22,701 nucleotides of DNA from assembly GCA_903844785.1 (NCBI GenBank), contig CAIMVB010000217.1:1-22701 (forward strand). The letters run 5' to 3'. The stretch comes from an uncultured Rhodospirillales bacterium (GTDB lineage: Bacteria > Pseudomonadota > Alphaproteobacteria > Acetobacterales > Acetobacteraceae). Within the stretch, counting starts at the first letter, position 1. Every line of letters begins with the position of its first letter. This document shows positions 1 through 8,390 of this stretch, piece by piece. The notes below the pieces were generated by a model, which had not been told where the DNA came from, searched no databases, and saw only the letters and a list, made by a program, of their open reading frames with translations. A program made the translations under genes and the position numbers.

Positions 1-572
1 CCCGAGCCCATCATCTCGGTCACGCCGCGATTGGGATCGGTCTCGGCCAGGCGTTCCGGCATGATGAAGGGCACGGCAGCATCGGGCTTGGCCAGCGCAT
101 CCAGCAGCAGCGGGAAGGCACGCTTCAGGCGGATTTCCAAAGTGCGGTCATCCACAGCGCGCCATTCATCCACTTGGCGGGCCAATAACTGGCCATAAGG
201 TTCGCGCGCGCACCAGCGCTTCAGGCTGGCGATGCAATCGCGCGCGCGCACAGGCTCCCCATCATGAAAGCGCAGGCCCGGGCGCAAGGTGATGCGCCAA
301 CGCTTGCCATCATCCAAAGCCTCCGCCCCTTCGGCCATTTGCGGCTTGGGCTTCAATTCGGCATCCACGCCATAAAGCGTGTCAAACACATGCCAGCCAT
401 GATTGCCGGTGACAGTTGCCGTGGTGAAAACCGGGTCAAGCACGCTCAGATTGGCCTGCGGCACGAAGCGGAGCGTTTGCGCGCGCATATCCTGCGCCAG
501 TGACGGCGCGGGCAGCGCTGCGGCCGCCCCCATGGCCAGGATGGACCTGCGGCCAATTCCGGTAACTGTCAT
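1..572 (-). CDS. ABC transporter substrate-binding protein, family 5 (SBP_bac_5), C-terminus cut by window edge
   Basis: This is the N-terminal 190 codons of a periplasmic solute-binding protein of the dipeptide/oligopeptide/nickel type. It would bind its ligand outside the inner membrane and deliver it to an ABC permease. The reading frame is open from the ATG at 570-572 to base 1 without a stop. The start is preceded by a strong GGAGG about 7 nt upstream. Residues 1-27 look like an export signal: GRRSIL followed by an alanine-rich hydrophobic stretch ending in PSLAQ. The paired arginines suggest Tat export. The segment LRPGLRFHDGEPVRARD (about residues 97-113) is the family hallmark. The gene is divergent from mutS, and its transporter partners must lie left of the window. 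The family call is firm; the substrate cannot be told. Confidence 0.88.
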   Translation of the reverse strand, partial: MTVTGIGRRSILAMGAAAALPAPSLAQDMRAQTLRFVPQANLSVLDPVFTTATVTGNHGWHVFDTLYGVDAELKPKPQMAEGAEALDDGKRWRITLRPGLRFHDGEPVRARDCIASLKRWCAREPYGQLLARQVDEWRAVDDRTLEIRLKRAFPLLLDALAKPDAAVPFIMPERLAETDPNRGVTEMMGS

Positions 573-644
573 GGAAAGCTCCTCCCTCCCTGGTGTTCTT
601 ACCCGCACTCTGGAACCTCTGGCGGCAATGCGCCAGCCCAGCGT

Positions 645-673
645 TTGGCGCCTGCGCCGCGCACCTGTATCCT
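645..673 (+). promoter_or_regulatory. candidate sigma70-type promoter for mutS-glnD operon
   Basis: TTGGCG (645-650) and TATCCT (668-673) are separated by exactly 17 bases in the 109-base divergent region between the binding-protein gene and mutS. Transcription would start around 680, almost on the proposed mutS ATG at 682, which would make the message nearly leaderless. No Shine-Dalgarno sequence is visible before 682, which fits. This is a motif reading only. Confidence 0.3.
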
Positions 674-681
674 GCCCCGCG

Positions 682-3339
682 ATGCCCCCTGCCCAAGCCC
701 CCTCAGGCCCGATTCCCGATGCCACCGGCGCCACGCCGGCAATGGCGCAATGGTTCGCCGCCAAGGCCACGCATCCGGATGCGCTGGTGTTCTTCCGAAT
801 GGGCGATTTCTACGAATTGTTCTTCGCTGACGCCGAAGCCGCCGCCGCCGCCCTGGATATCGCCCTTTCCTTCAGGGGGGAGCATCGCGGGCAGAAAATC
901 GCCATGTGCGGCGTGCCGGCCCATGCGCATGAAAACTATCTGGCGCGGCTGATCCGCCAAGGCTTTCGCGTTGCCATTTGTGATCAGTTGGAAACGCCGG
1001 AACAGGCCAAGGCGCGCAAGGCGCCCACCATCCGGCGCGATATCACGCGCCTGGTCACCCCAGGCACCGTCACGGAAGAAACCCTGCTGGAAGCCGCGCG
1101 TCCCGCCTGGCTTTTGGCTTTGGCGCCCTTCGAAGATCGCCTGGGCGCGGCCTGGCTGGATGTTTCAACCGGCGCCTTCGGCACGGAAAGCCTGCCGCGC
1201 GAAGATATCCATGCCTTGCTTGCGCGGCTGGAACCCGCGGAAATCCTGGCCCCGGAAGGCGTGTTGGAAGGTGAGGCTGCTGGGCGCATCACACCGCTTG
1301 ACCCGCCCCGCGATGCGGCCCGGCGCTTGGCCGAGGCGTTTGATGTCTCAACCCTGGATGGTTTTGGCAGTTTCAGCACGGAAGAAATGGCCGCCGCCGC
1401 CATGGCGGTGGATTATGTGCGCGCCACACAAGCCGGCGCCCTGCCGCGCCTCGCCCCCCCGAGCCCCATGGGCGGGCGCGGGCTATTGCACATGGATGCC
1501 GCGACGCGCCGCTCACTCGAAATCCTGAAAAGTGAGCGGGGGGAAGCGCGCCATTCCCTGCTCGCCGCCGTGGACCGCACCGTGACCGCCGCCGGGGCGC
1601 GGGAATTGGCCGCGCGGCTTGCCTCGCCACTTGCCGAAGCGGCGCCCATCCTCGCGCGGCATGAGGCGGTGGCCTGGATGCTGGGCAATGAGGCGGAACG
1701 CCAAGCGCTGCGCGCCGCCTTGAAGGGCTCGCCAGATATGGCGCGGGCCTTGGCGCGGCTTTCGCTTGATCGCTTCGCGCCACGGGACCTGGCCGCCATT
1801 CGTGATGGGTTGGCGCGGGCGGAAGCCATTGCCAGCACGCTGGATGCCGCGGGCGGGCTGCAACCGGCGCTGGTTGAAGCAGCGCGTGGCGCCCTGGTGC
1901 CTGAAGCTTCACCCCAGGCGGAATTGCAGCGCGCCTTGGCGGAAACCCTGCCGGCGCGCCTGGAAGATGGCGGGCTGATTGCCGCTGGCTATGACGGCGA
2001 ATTGGATGCGCTGCGCCGCCTGCGTGATGGCGGGCGCGATGCCATTGCCGCGCTGCAATTGGATTTGGCGCAGGCCTGGGGGGTGGCGGCTTTGCGCATT
2101 CGCCACCATCAACAATTCGGCTTTCTGGCAGAAATGCCCTTGGCCGCCGGGGAAAAACTCCTGCGCGCCGCCATTGCGGAAGGCCCGCATGGCCCGATCC
2201 ATCGCCAGACCATGTCAAACGCCATGCGCTTCACCTGCCCTGCGCTGGCTGAACTTGACCGCAAAGTGGCCGAAGCCGGGGATAAGGCGGCGCGGCGGGA
2301 AAGGATGGTCGCGCAGCATCTGAGCCGACTATGCCTGAATGCCGCGCCAGCCATTGCTGCGGCGGCTTCCGCCATGGCAGCGCTTGATGTGCATGCAGCG
2401 GCCGCAGAATTGGCAGCAGGGGGTGGCTGGTGCCGGCCTGAAATCACCGAAAAGCCCGATTTCGCCATCAAGGCGGGGCGGCATCCGGTGGTAGAAGCAG
2501 CCCTTGCCCGCGCCCGTGGTCCGGCCTTTGTACCCAATGATTGTGATCTTTCAGCAGGCCAGCGGCTTTGCCTGCTAACTGGGCCGAATATGGCCGGTAA
2601 ATCCACTTATTTGCGGCAAAACGCGCTTTTCGTGATTCTGGCCCAGGCGGGGCTTTTCCTGCCCGCGGAATCCGCGCGGCTTGGTCTGGTGGATCGGTTA
2701 TTCTCCCGCGTTGGTGCCGCGGATGACATTGCCGGCGGGCGTTCCACCTTCATGGTGGAAATGGCCGAGACAGCCGCCATCTTGAACCAGGCCAGCGCGC
2801 AATCCCTGGTGGTGCTGGACGAGGTCGGGCGCGGCACCGCCACCTGGGATGGTCTGGCCATCGCCTGGTCCGTTTTGGAAGCACTGCATGACCGCATGCG
2901 CTGCCGCACCATCTTCGCCACGCATTTCCATGAATTGACATCGCTTGCCGCCAAATTGCCGGAACTTGCGCTTGCCACCATGCAGGTGCGCGAATGGCGC
3001 GGGCAGGTGATTTTCCGCCATAGTGTCGGCCCCGGTGCGGCAGAGAAATCCTGGGGCCTGCATGTCGCGAAGCTTGCTGGCGTGCCGCGTGATGTGCTGC
3101 GCCGGGCAGAATCTGTGCTGGCCTCACTCGAAGCCCGCGCCAAGGGGCTTGATCCCCTGGCTGAGGAAATGCCGCTTTTCGCCCGCCCCGGGCCCGCCGC
3201 CGCACCATCCAACCCCGCTTTGGAAGCGCTTGCGGCGCTCGACCCCGATACACTCAGCCCGCGAGAAGCGCAGGAGTTTCTCTACCGCGTGAAATCGCTT
3301 TTGGAGACTGTCGCAGCGGCGCCGGACAAGTTAGTGTGA
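682..3339 (+). CDS. mutS: DNA mismatch repair protein MutS
   Basis: MutS recognises mismatches and small loops in newly copied DNA and, with MutL, starts strand repair. The 885-aa product has the usual length. The mismatch-reading Phe-x-Glu motif sits in RMGDFYELF (Phe43, Glu45). The C-terminal ABC-type ATPase has Walker A GPNMAGKST (634-642), Walker B LVVLDE (Asp713-Glu714) with the following GRGT signature, and the downstream ATHFHEL. The C-terminus carries the DPDTLSPREAQEFLYRVK segment expected of full-length MutS. The frame is open back to 403, but that extension runs antisense to the neighbouring binding-protein gene and has no family similarity. The ATG at 682 places 20 residues before the conserved ATPAMAQW block. 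ATGs at 628 and 742 are alternatives. Its stop overlaps the glnD start by four bases. Confidence 0.96.
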   Translation: MPPAQAPSGPIPDATGATPAMAQWFAAKATHPDALVFFRMGDFYELFFADAEAAAAALDIALSFRGEHRGQKIAMCGVPAHAHENYLARLIRQGFRVAICDQLETPEQAKARKAPTIRRDITRLVTPGTVTEETLLEAARPAWLLALAPFEDRLGAAWLDVSTGAFGTESLPREDIHALLARLEPAEILAPEGVLEGEAAGRITPLDPPRDAARRLAEAFDVSTLDGFGSFSTEEMAAAAMAVDYVRATQAGALPRLAPPSPMGGRGLLHMDAATRRSLEILKSERGEARHSLLAAVDRTVTAAGARELAARLASPLAEAAPILARHEAVAWMLGNEAERQALRAALKGSPDMARALARLSLDRFAPRDLAAIRDGLARAEAIASTLDAAGGLQPALVEAARGALVPEASPQAELQRALAETLPARLEDGGLIAAGYDGELDALRRLRDGGRDAIAALQLDLAQAWGVAALRIRHHQQFGFLAEMPLAAGEKLLRAAIAEGPHGPIHRQTMSNAMRFTCPALAELDRKVAEAGDKAARRERMVAQHLSRLCLNAAPAIAAAASAMAALDVHAAAAELAAGGGWCRPEITEKPDFAIKAGRHPVVEAALARARGPAFVPNDCDLSAGQRLCLLTGPNMAGKSTYLRQNALFVILAQAGLFLPAESARLGLVDRLFSRVGAADDIAGGRSTFMVEMAETAAILNQASAQSLVVLDEVGRGTATWDGLAIAWSVLEALHDRMRCRTIFATHFHELTSLAAKLPELALATMQVREWRGQVIFRHSVGPGAAEKSWGLHVAKLAGVPRDVLRRAESVLASLEARAKGLDPLAEEMPLFARPGPAAAPSNPALEALAALDPDTLSPREAQEFLYRVKSLLETVAAAPDKLV

Positions 3340-6140
3340 CAGTAATGAGACTGACCGAGGCAAAACCCGAAACCATCCCGGCACCGCATCGGCGCGGCGC
3401 CTCTCATCCTGGCGTGGTGTCCGAACAGCCGTTGGTGCTGGCTGATCTGCTGGCCGAATTGCTGCCGCAGGGCCAGCCGCTGCCGCGTGATGAAGCGCTA
3501 GCGCTACTGCGCCGGCATTGGGGGCGCATTCAAGCGCGCGTGCAGCAGGCTTTTGAAGCGCGCGAATTATCCGGGCTTGCCGCAGCGCGCTGGCTAGCCG
3601 CACTGACCGATACGCTGATGGTTGGCATTCATCGCTATACCGAAGCGCTGCACCCGCCCGAACGTGGCGAAAAATCCCACGCGCTTGTCGCAACCGGCGG
3701 CTATGGCCGCGGCGTCTTGGCGCCATTTTCCGATATTGATCTGCTGTTCCTGACCGATAACAGCATGAGCGCCAGGGGCAAGAAGGCGGTCGAATTCATG
3801 CTCTACCTGCTCTGGGATCTGGGGCTGAAGGTGGGGCACGCCACAAGATCACGATCGGAATGCCTGCAGGAAGCGAAGCAAGACGCAACCGTGATGACGG
3901 CGCTTTTGGATGCGCGGCTTGTCGCGGGTGATCCAGCGATTTTCGCCCGTTTTGATGAGGCATTCCGCGCCGCGCGCGCGCGTTACGGCTTGAAGCCCTT
4001 TCTTGAAGCCAAGCTGGCGGAGCGGCAAAAGCGCCATCGCCGTTATGGTGACAGCCCTTACATGGTTGAACCCCATGTGAAGGAAGGCCGCGGCGCGCTG
4101 CGCGATTTGCAAACACTGTATTGGCTGGCGCGCTATGCCTTCAATGTGCAGCGCATGCCGGAATTGGTGGGCCCTGATAGCCCAGGCGGTGGGCTACTCA
4201 CGGCCACTGAAGCGCGCGCCATTCGCCGCGCCTGGGATTTTCTGTGGACCGTGCGGTTTCATTTGCACATGGTGACAGGCCGCGCGGAAGAACGCCTGAC
4301 CTTTGATTTGCAGCCGGTGGTAGGCGCCCGCATGGGCTATACGCGGCGCGGGCTTCAGGATGGCGTTGAACGCTTCATGAAGCACTTCTTCCTGACCGTG
4401 CGCGATGTGGCGCGTTTCACGCGCATTCTGGAACCCGCCATTATTCGCGCAGCACTCGGCCGCCCTGCGGTGCTGCCGGCGCCTGATAAGGCACTCACTG
4501 AAGCGGGCTTTGGGCTGGCGGATGGCAAGATCATCGCCGCCCCTGGCTTTGATTTCACCATCGAACCCGTGCTGATGCTCCGCATCTTTCGGCTCGCGCG
4601 CGATCGGGGGCTTGATATCCACCCGCTCGCTTTCCGCGCCATTGTGCGCCATGCGCGGCATTTGGCGCGGCTGCGCGGGGACCCGGCGGCGAGTGCGGAA
4701 TTCCTTGACCTCCTAACCGGCAGGGAACCGCATATTTGGATGCGCATGCTCAATGAAGCCGGCTTAATCGCGGCCCTTCTGCCCGATTGGCAGCGCGTGG
4801 TCGGGCTGATGCAGTTCGACACCTATCATGTGTTTACGGTCGATGAGCATACGATTGAAGCGATCGGCGTGCTGGGGGCCATGGAACGCGGCGAATTGAC
4901 CGAAGTGGCGCCGGTGGCCAGTGAATTGATCGGCCAGGTGCAATCCCGCCGTGCGCTTTTTGTTGCGATGCTGCTGCATGATGCCGCCAAGGGGCGCGGC
5001 GGTGATCATTCCGAATTGGGCGCGGAATTGGCGCTGCATGTCTGCCCCGCGCTTGGCCTGACACCTGAGGAGACGGAGACCGTTTCCTGGCTGGTGCTGC
5101 ATCATTTGCTGATCAGCGAAACCGCCTTCCGCCGCGATATCGAAGACCCGAAAACCATCCTGGACATCGCCGAGGTTGTGCAAAGCCCGGAACGGCTGCG
5201 CCTTTTGCTGGTGCTGACGGTTGCCGATATGCGCGCTGTCAGCGCCAAGGTCTGGAATGGCTGGAAAGCCACGCTGCTGCGCGAACTCTATTGGCGCGTT
5301 GCCGAAGTACTGGCCGGCGGTCTTTCCGTACCTGAACGCGATGTGCGTGTGGCGCGCGCCAAGGATGCTGCGGCCAAATTGCTGGCCGGCCATCCGCGGG
5401 CGGAAATCGATCATTTCCTTGGCCTTGGTTATCCTGGCTATTGGCTTTCCTTTGATCCTGAAACCCATGCGCGCCACGCCGCCATGATCCAGGAAGCGCG
5501 CGCCGCAAAGGCGCCGCTCACGGTACGCACGCGCGTTTTGGAAAATCGCGCCGTCACGGAAGTGACGGTCTATTGCACCGACCATCCCGGGCTTTTCAGC
5601 AAAATCGCCGGCGCTTTGGCGGTGGCAGGGGCCAGCATTGTGGATGCGCGCATCCATACCATGACGGATGGCATGGCTTTGGATACTTTCTGGGTGCAGG
5701 ATTACCAGGGCGGGGCGCTCGATGCGCCGCATCGTCTGGCGCGGCTTTCTGTACTGGTGGAACAGGCGCTTTCAGGTCGGCTCAGGCTGCGCGATGAAAT
5801 CCGCAAGCTGAAGCGCGAACCGGCGCGGCTGCGCGCCGTAACCGTGCCGCCGCGCGTGGTGATTGATAACCACGCCTCTAACACCCACACCGTGATTGAG
5901 GTGAATGGCCGCGACCGCCCTGGGCTTTTGCATGATGTGACCGCGGCAATGAGCGATCAGGGCATGCAAATCGCCTCAGCCCATATCACCACCTACGGCG
6001 TGCGCGCGATTGACGTTTTCTATGTGAAGGACGTGTTCGGCCTGAAGGTGGAGAATGAACGCAAGCTGGCGTCGCTGCGTGCTGCCTTGGATGCCGCGCT
6101 GGTGCCGCCAGACTCTGAGGCAAAAGCAGCGATGAGATGA
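3336..6140 (+). CDS. glnD: bifunctional [protein-PII] uridylyltransferase / uridylyl-removing enzyme GlnD
   Basis: GlnD senses glutamine and adds UMP to, or removes it from, PII proteins, so setting nitrogen metabolism. The 934-aa product shows the full architecture. The nucleotidyltransferase motif is GGYGRG (121-126) followed by SDIDLLFL with Asp133 and Asp135. The HD hydrolase domain has LLHDAAKGRGGDHSELG with His548-Asp549. Two ACT domains lie at about 740-815 (TDHPGLFSKIAG) and 850-925 (GRDRPGLLHDVTAAM). The GTG at 3336 overlaps the mutS stop as GTGA, implying translational coupling; an ATG at 3345 is the alternative start. The stop overlaps the next gene as ATGA. All key residues are present. 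A mutS-glnD pair is, from memory, also seen in rhizobia and related alphaproteobacteria. Confidence 0.96.
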   Translation: MTVMRLTEAKPETIPAPHRRGASHPGVVSEQPLVLADLLAELLPQGQPLPRDEALALLRRHWGRIQARVQQAFEARELSGLAAARWLAALTDTLMVGIHRYTEALHPPERGEKSHALVATGGYGRGVLAPFSDIDLLFLTDNSMSARGKKAVEFMLYLLWDLGLKVGHATRSRSECLQEAKQDATVMTALLDARLVAGDPAIFARFDEAFRAARARYGLKPFLEAKLAERQKRHRRYGDSPYMVEPHVKEGRGALRDLQTLYWLARYAFNVQRMPELVGPDSPGGGLLTATEARAIRRAWDFLWTVRFHLHMVTGRAEERLTFDLQPVVGARMGYTRRGLQDGVERFMKHFFLTVRDVARFTRILEPAIIRAALGRPAVLPAPDKALTEAGFGLADGKIIAAPGFDFTIEPVLMLRIFRLARDRGLDIHPLAFRAIVRHARHLARLRGDPAASAEFLDLLTGREPHIWMRMLNEAGLIAALLPDWQRVVGLMQFDTYHVFTVDEHTIEAIGVLGAMERGELTEVAPVASELIGQVQSRRALFVAMLLHDAAKGRGGDHSELGAELALHVCPALGLTPEETETVSWLVLHHLLISETAFRRDIEDPKTILDIAEVVQSPERLRLLLVLTVADMRAVSAKVWNGWKATLLRELYWRVAEVLAGGLSVPERDVRVARAKDAAAKLLAGHPRAEIDHFLGLGYPGYWLSFDPETHARHAAMIQEARAAKAPLTVRTRVLENRAVTEVTVYCTDHPGLFSKIAGALAVAGASIVDARIHTMTDGMALDTFWVQDYQGGALDAPHRLARLSVLVEQALSGRLRLRDEIRKLKREPARLRAVTVPPRVVIDNHASNTHTVIEVNGRDRPGLLHDVTAAMSDQGMQIASAHITTYGVRAIDVFYVKDVFGLKVENERKLASLRAALDAALVPPDSEAKAAMR

Positions 6141-6466
6141 GCGCAGGCTTCAAGAATTTTGCTGAATTCTGGCCTTACTATCTTGGTGAACACGCCAAGC
6201 CCACCACGCGTGCCCTACATTTTGCGGGCACAGGCGCTGGGCTTTTGCTGACCGCGACTGCGCTGATCTCGGGCCAATATTGGTTGCTGCTGGTGGCGCT
6301 GGTCTGCGGCTATGGCCCGGCCTGGGTCGGGCATTTCTTTGTAGAAAAGAATCGCCCTGCCACTTTCCGCCACCCGCTTTGGTCGCTGGCGGCGGATTTT
6401 CGCATGTTCTTTTTCTTCATCACCGGGCGGCTCAGCGCAGAGCTTGCCCGCCACGGTATTCGATAA
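6137..6466 (+). CDS. DUF962 / Mpo1-like membrane protein
   Basis: This 109-aa small membrane protein starts with an ATG overlapping the glnD stop (ATGA). The opening FAEFWPYYLGEHAKPTTRALHFAGT and the later VGHFFVEKNRPATFRHPLW match the conserved blocks of the DUF962 family. Two or three hydrophobic segments lie at about 30-60 and 85-102. The best known relative, yeast Mpo1, is an iron-dependent dioxygenase acting on 2-hydroxy fatty acids. The conserved histidines (in EH, LH, GH and RH) are kept here, so a lipid-oxidising role is possible but inferred. It is the last gene of the mutS operon and ends two bases from the convergent permease gene, with no obvious terminator between them. Confidence 0.85.
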   Translation: MSAGFKNFAEFWPYYLGEHAKPTTRALHFAGTGAGLLLTATALISGQYWLLLVALVCGYGPAWVGHFFVEKNRPATFRHPLWSLAADFRMFFFFITGRLSAELARHGIR

Positions 6467-6468
6467 AA

Positions 6469-7383
6469 TCAGCCCTTCACATCCATCGCCTGACGCAGCC
6501 CATCGCTGACCAGGTTAAAGCAGATGGAGGTGATGAAAATGCAGGCCCCCGGCAGCACCGCCACCCAAGGCTGCACATAAATCGCGGTGCGCAGCGTATT
6601 CAGCATCAGCCCCCATTCGGGTTCCGGCGGCTTGGTGCCGAGCCCGAGGAAGGAAAGGCCCGAGGCCAAAATCATCGAAACGCTGATCAGTGATGTGGCG
6701 TAGACAAAGATTGGCCCAAGCACATTGCCCAGCACATGTACGCGCACAATGGTGAAGGCATTGGCGCCCGAAGCCCTCGCCGCATCCACGAAATCCAGAT
6801 TGCGCACGCCGGTTGTCACCGTTTCCGCCACGCGAATAATGGGCGGGATAAATACCAGCGTCAGCGCGAGGATGGCATTCATGATGCCGGCACCGAGAGC
6901 ACCCGAAATCGCCACCGCCAGCAGCACGGATGGGAAGGCGTAGAACACATCCGTCACGCGCATAATGGCCATATTGGTTTTGCCGCCCGTATAACCCGCC
7001 AGCACGCCCAGCACCGTGCCTATCACGAAAGCCAAGGCAACCGGCGTAATACCCATGAACCAGGAAAGCCGCCCGCCATAAAGCAAGCGCGTCAGCATAT
7101 CGCGCCCAAGTTCATCCGTGCCCAGCACATAATTCGGCGTGCCAATGGCGCGCAGGCGGCGGAGCATGCTGCCCTGATAGGGATCATGCGGCGCGATCAA
7201 AGGTGCAAAAACGATCGCGAGCAGCATCAGCAATAAAATCGACGCGCAGAAGATCGTCACCGGGTCACGGCGCACGCGCTTCCAGACACCGGCCCAATAG
7301 CCTGTAGAGCTTTCTGCCGCCTGACGTGCCTGAACCGCGAGTTCAGCTTCCGCCGCCGATGGGGTGGTTGCGCTATTCGCCAT
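6469..7383 (-). CDS. ABC transporter permease, DppC/GsiD type
   Basis: This is an inner-membrane permease subunit of a family 5 peptide-type importer, 304 aa. The N-terminal cytoplasmic tail leads to TM1 (FCASILLLMLLAIVFAPLIA), followed by LGTDELGRDMLTRLLYGGR, the DppC-family signature. The EAA-type loop for ATPase contact is VDAARASGANAFTIVRVHVLGN, and GLSFLGLGTKPPEPEWG follows. I take the ATG at 7383, which has a GAGG close upstream and leaves a 4-nt gap after the upstream permease gene. The frame is open to 7413, but that start would overlap the neighbour by 26 nt. It is the third gene of the operon binding protein - DppB type - DppC type. Confidence 0.92.
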   Translation of the reverse strand: MANSATTPSAAEAELAVQARQAAESSTGYWAGVWKRVRRDPVTIFCASILLLMLLAIVFAPLIAPHDPYQGSMLRRLRAIGTPNYVLGTDELGRDMLTRLLYGGRLSWFMGITPVALAFVIGTVLGVLAGYTGGKTNMAIMRVTDVFYAFPSVLLAVAISGALGAGIMNAILALTLVFIPPIIRVAETVTTGVRNLDFVDAARASGANAFTIVRVHVLGNVLGPIFVYATSLISVSMILASGLSFLGLGTKPPEPEWGLMLNTLRTAIYVQPWVAVLPGACIFITSICFNLVSDGLRQAMDVKG

Positions 7384-7387
7384 GGCC

Positions 7388-8341
7388 TCAGCCCCGCTTA
7401 ATGCGCGGATCAAGCGCGGTTTGCATCAGATCCACCAGAAGATTGAGGATGACGAAGAACATCGCCAGCACCAGGATGGTGCCTTGCAGCACCGGCAAAT
7501 CACGCTGGAAAATCGCGTTGTTCAGCAAAAGCCCCGTGCCGGGCCAGGAGAATACGGTTTCCACCAGAATGGAACCGCCCATCAGATAGCCAAGCTGCAA
7601 GCCCATCACCGCAAGCGCGGTGGGCGCAGCATTCTTGACCACATGCAGGAAAACGCCGCCACGTGTCAGCCCCTTGCCGCGCAAGGCCGTGACGAATTCC
7701 TGGTTCATGATTTCAGCAACAATGCCGCGCACCGTGCGCGTCACAATCCCCATCGGGATCACGCAGAGCGTCACAGTCGGCAAGACAAGATGCTTGATAT
7801 GTTCCCAATCCCAGGCCCAATCGGCAGACCCGCCCGGCCCCGCGCCCATGGCTGGCAGCCAATTCAATTGGACGGAGAAGATCACCACCATCACCATACC
7901 AAGCCAGTAATGCGGCACCGAAACGCCACCCACCGCCAGCGTCACCGCCGCGCGATCAATCCAAGAACCGCGGAAAGTACCAGCCAAGCCGCCCAGCAGG
8001 CAGCCCAGAATGAAACCAAGCAGCGAAGCGCAGGTGGCCAGCATCAGCGTGTTGCCAATGGCGCTGGAGAGATCAGACCAAACCGGACGACCAGACGCGA
8101 GTGAGCGCCCCAAATCGCCCTGCACCACCTTCAAAAGCCAAAGCCCGAATTGCACGGGCAAGGGCTTATCAAGCCCATAATCGCGCCGCACCTGTTCCAC
8201 CACATCGCCTGGTGCATCGGGCGGCACGATGGCATTGATGGGATCGCCCGGCGCAATCTGCACCAGCATGAAGCAGACAAACCCAACCGCAAGCGCGATT
8301 GGGATGCCATAGGCAATACGACGGATCAGGTAGAAAAACAT
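7388..8341 (-). CDS. ABC transporter permease, DppB/GsiC type
   Basis: This is the partner permease of the importer, 317 aa. It begins MFFYLIRRIAYGIPIALAVG, the typical DppB N-terminal transmembrane helix. FMLVQIAPGDPI and YGLDKPLPVQFGLWL follow, both family signatures. The cytoplasmic EAA loop is FVTALRGKGLTRGGVFLHVVKN. The C-terminal half has ILVETVFSWPGTG and ends LVDLMQTALDPRIKRG, as is usual. The substrate of the transporter cannot be read from the permeases. The gene lies 49 bases downstream of the binding-protein gene, across a strong hairpin. Confidence 0.93.
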   Translation of the reverse strand: MFFYLIRRIAYGIPIALAVGFVCFMLVQIAPGDPINAIVPPDAPGDVVEQVRRDYGLDKPLPVQFGLWLLKVVQGDLGRSLASGRPVWSDLSSAIGNTLMLATCASLLGFILGCLLGGLAGTFRGSWIDRAAVTLAVGGVSVPHYWLGMVMVVIFSVQLNWLPAMGAGPGGSADWAWDWEHIKHLVLPTVTLCVIPMGIVTRTVRGIVAEIMNQEFVTALRGKGLTRGGVFLHVVKNAAPTALAVMGLQLGYLMGGSILVETVFSWPGTGLLLNNAIFQRDLPVLQGTILVLAMFFVILNLLVDLMQTALDPRIKRG

Positions 8342-8354
8342 TGTCTCTCCGGCA

Positions 8355-8384
8355 ATCGCCGGGCGGTCATTGCCGCCCGGCGAT
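8355..8384 (-). terminator. intercistronic hairpin between binding-protein and permease genes
   Basis: A perfect 12-bp inverted repeat (ATCGCCGGGCGG, 6-base loop, CCGCCCGGCGAT) fills most of the 49-base gap. No run of T follows on the minus strand. It is therefore more likely an RNA-stabilising or attenuating stem than a full terminator. Such stems after a binding-protein gene commonly let the binding protein be made in excess over the permeases. Confidence 0.6.
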
Positions 8385-8390
8385 CAAGTG

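Noticed and set aside
1373..2218. Open frame of 281 codons on the minus strand
   Set aside because: It is antisense to mutS, Pro/Arg-rich and without recognisable domains.
4764..5732. Open frame of 322 codons on the minus strand
   Set aside because: It is antisense to glnD and shows shadow-type composition; glnD has all its motifs.
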